A stretch of 64,000 bases of DNA from Microbacterium ureisolvens (lineage in GTDB: Bacteria; Actinomycetota; Actinomycetes; Actinomycetales; Microbacteriaceae): positions 1 to 64,000 of the forward strand of contig NZ_JADIJE010000007.1 in the NCBI RefSeq assembly GCF_015278315.1, written 5' to 3'. Both the position numbers and the translations under genes were made by a program. Below, piece by piece: positions 62,601 through 64,000 of this stretch (position 1 is the first letter of the stretch; the number at the start of each line of letters is the position of its first letter). Under the pieces are notes generated by a model, which worked only from the letters and a program-made list of their open reading frames with translations, was not told where the DNA came from and made no database searches.

Positions 62601-64000
62601 ACCGATCTGGACATCTCACTCGCTCAAGGCGCTTCACCGACAACCGGTGTAGGTCCATACAACTATTCGGCTCGCTACACCAAGACCATCGATGAAGGTG
62701 CAGGCACCTACGAGTTCTCGCTCCGTGCCGATGATGGTGCGCGCGTCTACGTTGATGGCGAATTGCTGATCGATGGCTGGGCGTACACCACGGCTACACG
62801 AGTCCGCTCGGTGAACCTCGCCGCCGGTCCGCACGTGATCACCGTCGAGTACCTCCAGGCATGGGGAGGCGCCAAGCTCGTCCTCGACCACGAGCGCAGC
62901 GCGACCGAGCCTGGTGAGTGTGCGGCGTCGGAGTGGTCGGTTGACTATTTCGGTAATAAGGCGTTGGAGGGGTCTTCGATTGCTGCTGAGTGCCTGGGAG
63001 AGTTGAACGAGATTCTCCCGCAGGGCACGGCTCCGGTTGCCGGCGTTGGTGCGTACAACTACTCGGCTCGTTACAGCAAGACGATCGACGAGGGCGCTGG
63101 CAGTTACGTTTTCACGTTGCAGGCCGACGACGGCGCTCGGGTTTTCGTGGACGGCGAGCTCGTTCTCAACGGTTGGGCTTACAGCACCGCGACGCGATCG
63201 GCCACGGTGCCGCTGACGGCGGGTGCGCACGAGATCGTTGTGGAGCACTTCCAGGCGTGGGGCGGGGCGAAGGTGGTCTTCGACTACGAGAAGGTCGTGG
63301 TCGGCTGCGATGCATCTCAGTGGTCGGTGGACTACTTCGCGAACAAGGCGCTCGAGGGCACACCGTCGAAGTCGGAGTGCGTCACCGATCTGGACATCTC
63401 ACTCGCTCAAGGCGCTTCACCGACAACCGGTGTAGGTCCATACAACTATTCGGCTCGCTACACCAAGACCATCGATGAAGGTGCAGGCACCTACGAGTTC
63501 TCGCTCCGTGCCGATGATGGTGCGCGCGTCTACGTTGATGGCGAATTGCTGATCGATGGCTGGGCGTACACCACGGCTACACGAGTCCGCTCGGTGAACC
63601 TCGCCGCCGGTCCGCACGTGATCACCGTCGAGTACCTCCAGGCATGGGGAGGCGCCAAGCTCGTCCTCGACCACGAGCGCACTGGCCAGGATACGACTCC
63701 TCCCGCCGCGCCCACACAGGTCGCAGCGAGCAACGTCGGAAGCCTCGGCATCGTGGTCGCTTGGGAAGCCAGCACCTCCTCCGACGTCAAGGGCTACAAC
63801 GTGTACCGCGGCACCGCGGCAGGCGTCACCGCCGCGAACGGCACGAAGCTGAACCCGCAGCTGCTCACCGGGAGCAACAGCTTCCTCGACAGCACGCGCC
63901 AGCAGGATGTGCGCTACTACTACGTCGTCACGGCGGTCGACCAGGCCGGCAACGAGTCGGTGGTGTCTAACGAGGCATCCGCGATCTGGGCTGCCACGCC
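59682..64000 (+). CDS. Giant secreted adhesin-like protein with FN3, malectin-like and PA14 domains (partial at right edge)
   Basis: At least 1439 residues; no stop codon before the window end. A signal peptide (GRRSLGIAAVATTAALVGSS, cleavage near SAAA) is followed by a lectin-like domain (about 60-330, QAGVWFGPDDDNFFKVVF), FN3 (337-435), a malectin-like carbohydrate-binding domain (440-617), two FN3 domains (620-710, 719-808), four PA14 domains (816-945, 947-1075, 1077-1206, 1208-1335; each with EWSVDYF or QWSVDYF, DDGARV and VDGEL) and another FN3. PA14 and malectin domains bind glycans, so it probably binds surface polysaccharide. ATG 59682 follows GGGGAAAG. It is divergent from the polysaccharide cluster. 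Confidence 0.85.
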   Translation, partial: MFRRALAPFVVRKNAGRRSLGIAAVATTAALVGSSFVSTSAAAVPIAEVPTDPAAWAATPYSPLAPQEIALDSNTGVLEFDGADGGLNASGDVSTGFTMLQPSSAVNPSAPGVLLDTQYYLPANLAVANGSLSITATKGIAFEKWATTTPGNTDWKNRQDNTLGVGLDPASAPVRLQTTFANPAGIYNSAQAGVWFGPDDDNFFKVVFSGQNGSASDTVRQFQLKREVAGATTATAANEINAVVTGQVAVGQAVTVMLDINPTTLKATGYYQIGTGAVVTIGTMDVPANFLDGSLIPASTPDMPGADTFGGIFATKRNMPEATPVTFNFSRFAASELDTVAPAAPGALAVEAGVSQNGLTWTAPADADVVGYRVYRSATANPVPADAANLLSGGTPLTATSLVDGDVFVGQTWNYSVYAIDGSGNVSPAASTTAVTPAPAGAMVGKYDFTTPAAAAAPGYIKEAGAPYSDATGFGWLAEDDRAPFDFALNTRVRAAASGVTDPRLLSLIHLQYGMTTNANPANGVTTESGVWERALPNGRYNVVVAAGDTSAGNFDSTHTVVIEGETAVEAFAPTASTPAFNQGIAEVTVTDGKLTIAANGGDNTKLSFVEIYELEVFGADAPTGLEAALAEDEESVSLTWQPVDGASGYSIYRSDVSPVDTSGAPLNGSPLSETSFTDDSLVPGATYYYAVVAHADGLPVSDASNEVKVDVPAEPVVPTAPTNVSATADADSIVVAWDAVPGATGYKVYRGANPAVEPTGTPSSGVSPLVALSFDDESAVAGMTYFYVVVAVGAGGVESDASAPVAAEIEQVLEPGECAASEWSVDYFGNKALEGSSIAAECLGELNEVLPQGTAPVAGVGAYNYSARYSKTIDEGAGSYVFTLQADDGARVFVDGELVLNGWAYSTATRSATVPLTAGAHEIVVEHFQAWGGAKVVFDYEKVVVGCDASQWSVDYFANKALEGTPSKSECVTDLDISLAQGASPTTGVGPYNYSARYTKTIDEGAGTYEFSLRADDGARVYVDGELLIDGWAYTTATRVRSVNLAAGPHVITVEYLQAWGGAKLVLDHERSATEPGECAASEWSVDYFGNKALEGSSIAAECLGELNEILPQGTAPVAGVGAYNYSARYSKTIDEGAGSYVFTLQADDGARVFVDGELVLNGWAYSTATRSATVPLTAGAHEIVVEHFQAWGGAKVVFDYEKVVVGCDASQWSVDYFANKALEGTPSKSECVTDLDISLAQGASPTTGVGPYNYSARYTKTIDEGAGTYEFSLRADDGARVYVDGELLIDGWAYTTATRVRSVNLAAGPHVITVEYLQAWGGAKLVLDHERTGQDTTPPAAPTQVAASNVGSLGIVVAWEASTSSDVKGYNVYRGTAAGVTAANGTKLNPQLLTGSNSFLDSTRQQDVRYYYVVTAVDQAGNESVVSNEASAIWAAT
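62123..62898 (+). repeat. 776-bp tandem repeat inside the giant gene, unit 1
   Basis: Encodes one PA14 pair (A-B). The matching unit is 62906-63681, offset 783 bp (261 codons, so in frame). The only difference I find is G62229 versus A63012, Val to Ile. Confidence 0.9.
62906..63681 (+). repeat. 776-bp tandem repeat inside the giant gene, unit 2
   Basis: Second PA14 pair (A'-B'), 775 of 776 bases identical to 62123-62898, implying very recent duplication or ongoing gene conversion. Confidence 0.9.

Noticed and set aside
62123..63681. CRISPR-like or mobile repeat interpretation of the duplicated segment
   Set aside because: The units are long, in frame and encode PA14 domains, so this is a domain duplication within a gene.
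59600..64000. Several plus- and minus-strand frames of 60-400 codons inside the giant gene
   Set aside because: The long frame from 59682 is continuous to the window end with clear signal peptide and PA14/FN3 domains; the others are shadows.
1..64000. tRNA, rRNA genes or prophage genes
   Set aside because: No cloverleaf-like or rRNA-like segment and no phage structural or integrase gene was recognised by eye; a tRNAscan or covariance search could still find something small.

Overview
The window is high-GC actinobacterial DNA. The str/S10/spc/alpha gene order, the abundant GGATGCC/GGCATCC words and the inverted repeats with GAGCGAGCGAAGCGAGAC arms suggest a Microbacteriaceae member, most probably Microbacterium; this assignment is inference. 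No rRNA, tRNA, CRISPR array or intact insertion sequence was seen.

Positions 1-24304 hold the translation core, nearly all on the + strand. It contains rpsL-rpsG-fusA-tuf; then a small antitoxin-like protein and an LPXTG surface protein inserted between tuf and S10; then rpsJ-rplCDWB-rpsS-rplV-rpsC-rplP-rpmC-rpsQ and rplNXE-rpsH-rplFR-rpsE-rpmD-rplO; then secY-adk-map with a DsbA-like gene; then infA-rpmJ-rpsM-rpsK-rpoA-rplQ. rpmJ has only 38 codons. S14 (rpsN) and S4 (rpsD) are missing from places where many bacteria carry them. Strong promoters (TTGCCG-17-TATCAT, TTGCGA-17-TAGACT, TTGCCG-17-TATGCT) precede rpsL, rpsJ and infA, and GC-rich hairpins separate the transcription units.

Positions 24371-39430 are a mixed accessory block: an acyltransferase with an SGNH domain, truA, a lipoprotein, a two-component system (kinase 29087-30745, regulator 32646-33572) flanking a processive GT2 synthase, a GH6 glucanase, an EEP-family hydrolase, an LPSTG surface protein and a DUF4012 protein. 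Three TTGCG words at exactly 11-bp pitch lie between the kinase and the GT2 gene and look like an OmpR-family binding site, which ties the regulator to the synthase.

Positions 39472-59402 are a cell-surface polysaccharide locus: a BY-type tyrosine kinase/chain-length regulator, an HPr-kinase-like/PqqD-like protein with a nucleotidyltransferase-like gene and a Tat-secreted protein, a nucleotide-sugar dehydrogenase, a pyruvyl transferase, a flippase, a polymerase-like protein, three glycosyltransferases and the initiating phosphoglycosyltransferase. Within it are VanZ, a DUF222-HNH nuclease and a two-gene module in which a multi-pass membrane protein is translationally coupled to a caspase-like peptidase (47067-49156). 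About 50.6-57.0 kb is visibly lower in GC and looks acquired.

From 59682 to the right edge runs one very large secreted protein, open at the window end, with a lectin-like N-terminus, FN3 domains, a malectin-like domain and four PA14 domains produced by an almost perfect 776-bp tandem duplication. Several accessory genes share one 5' design: a TANNNT -10 box 6-7 nt before the start codon, implying leaderless mRNAs.
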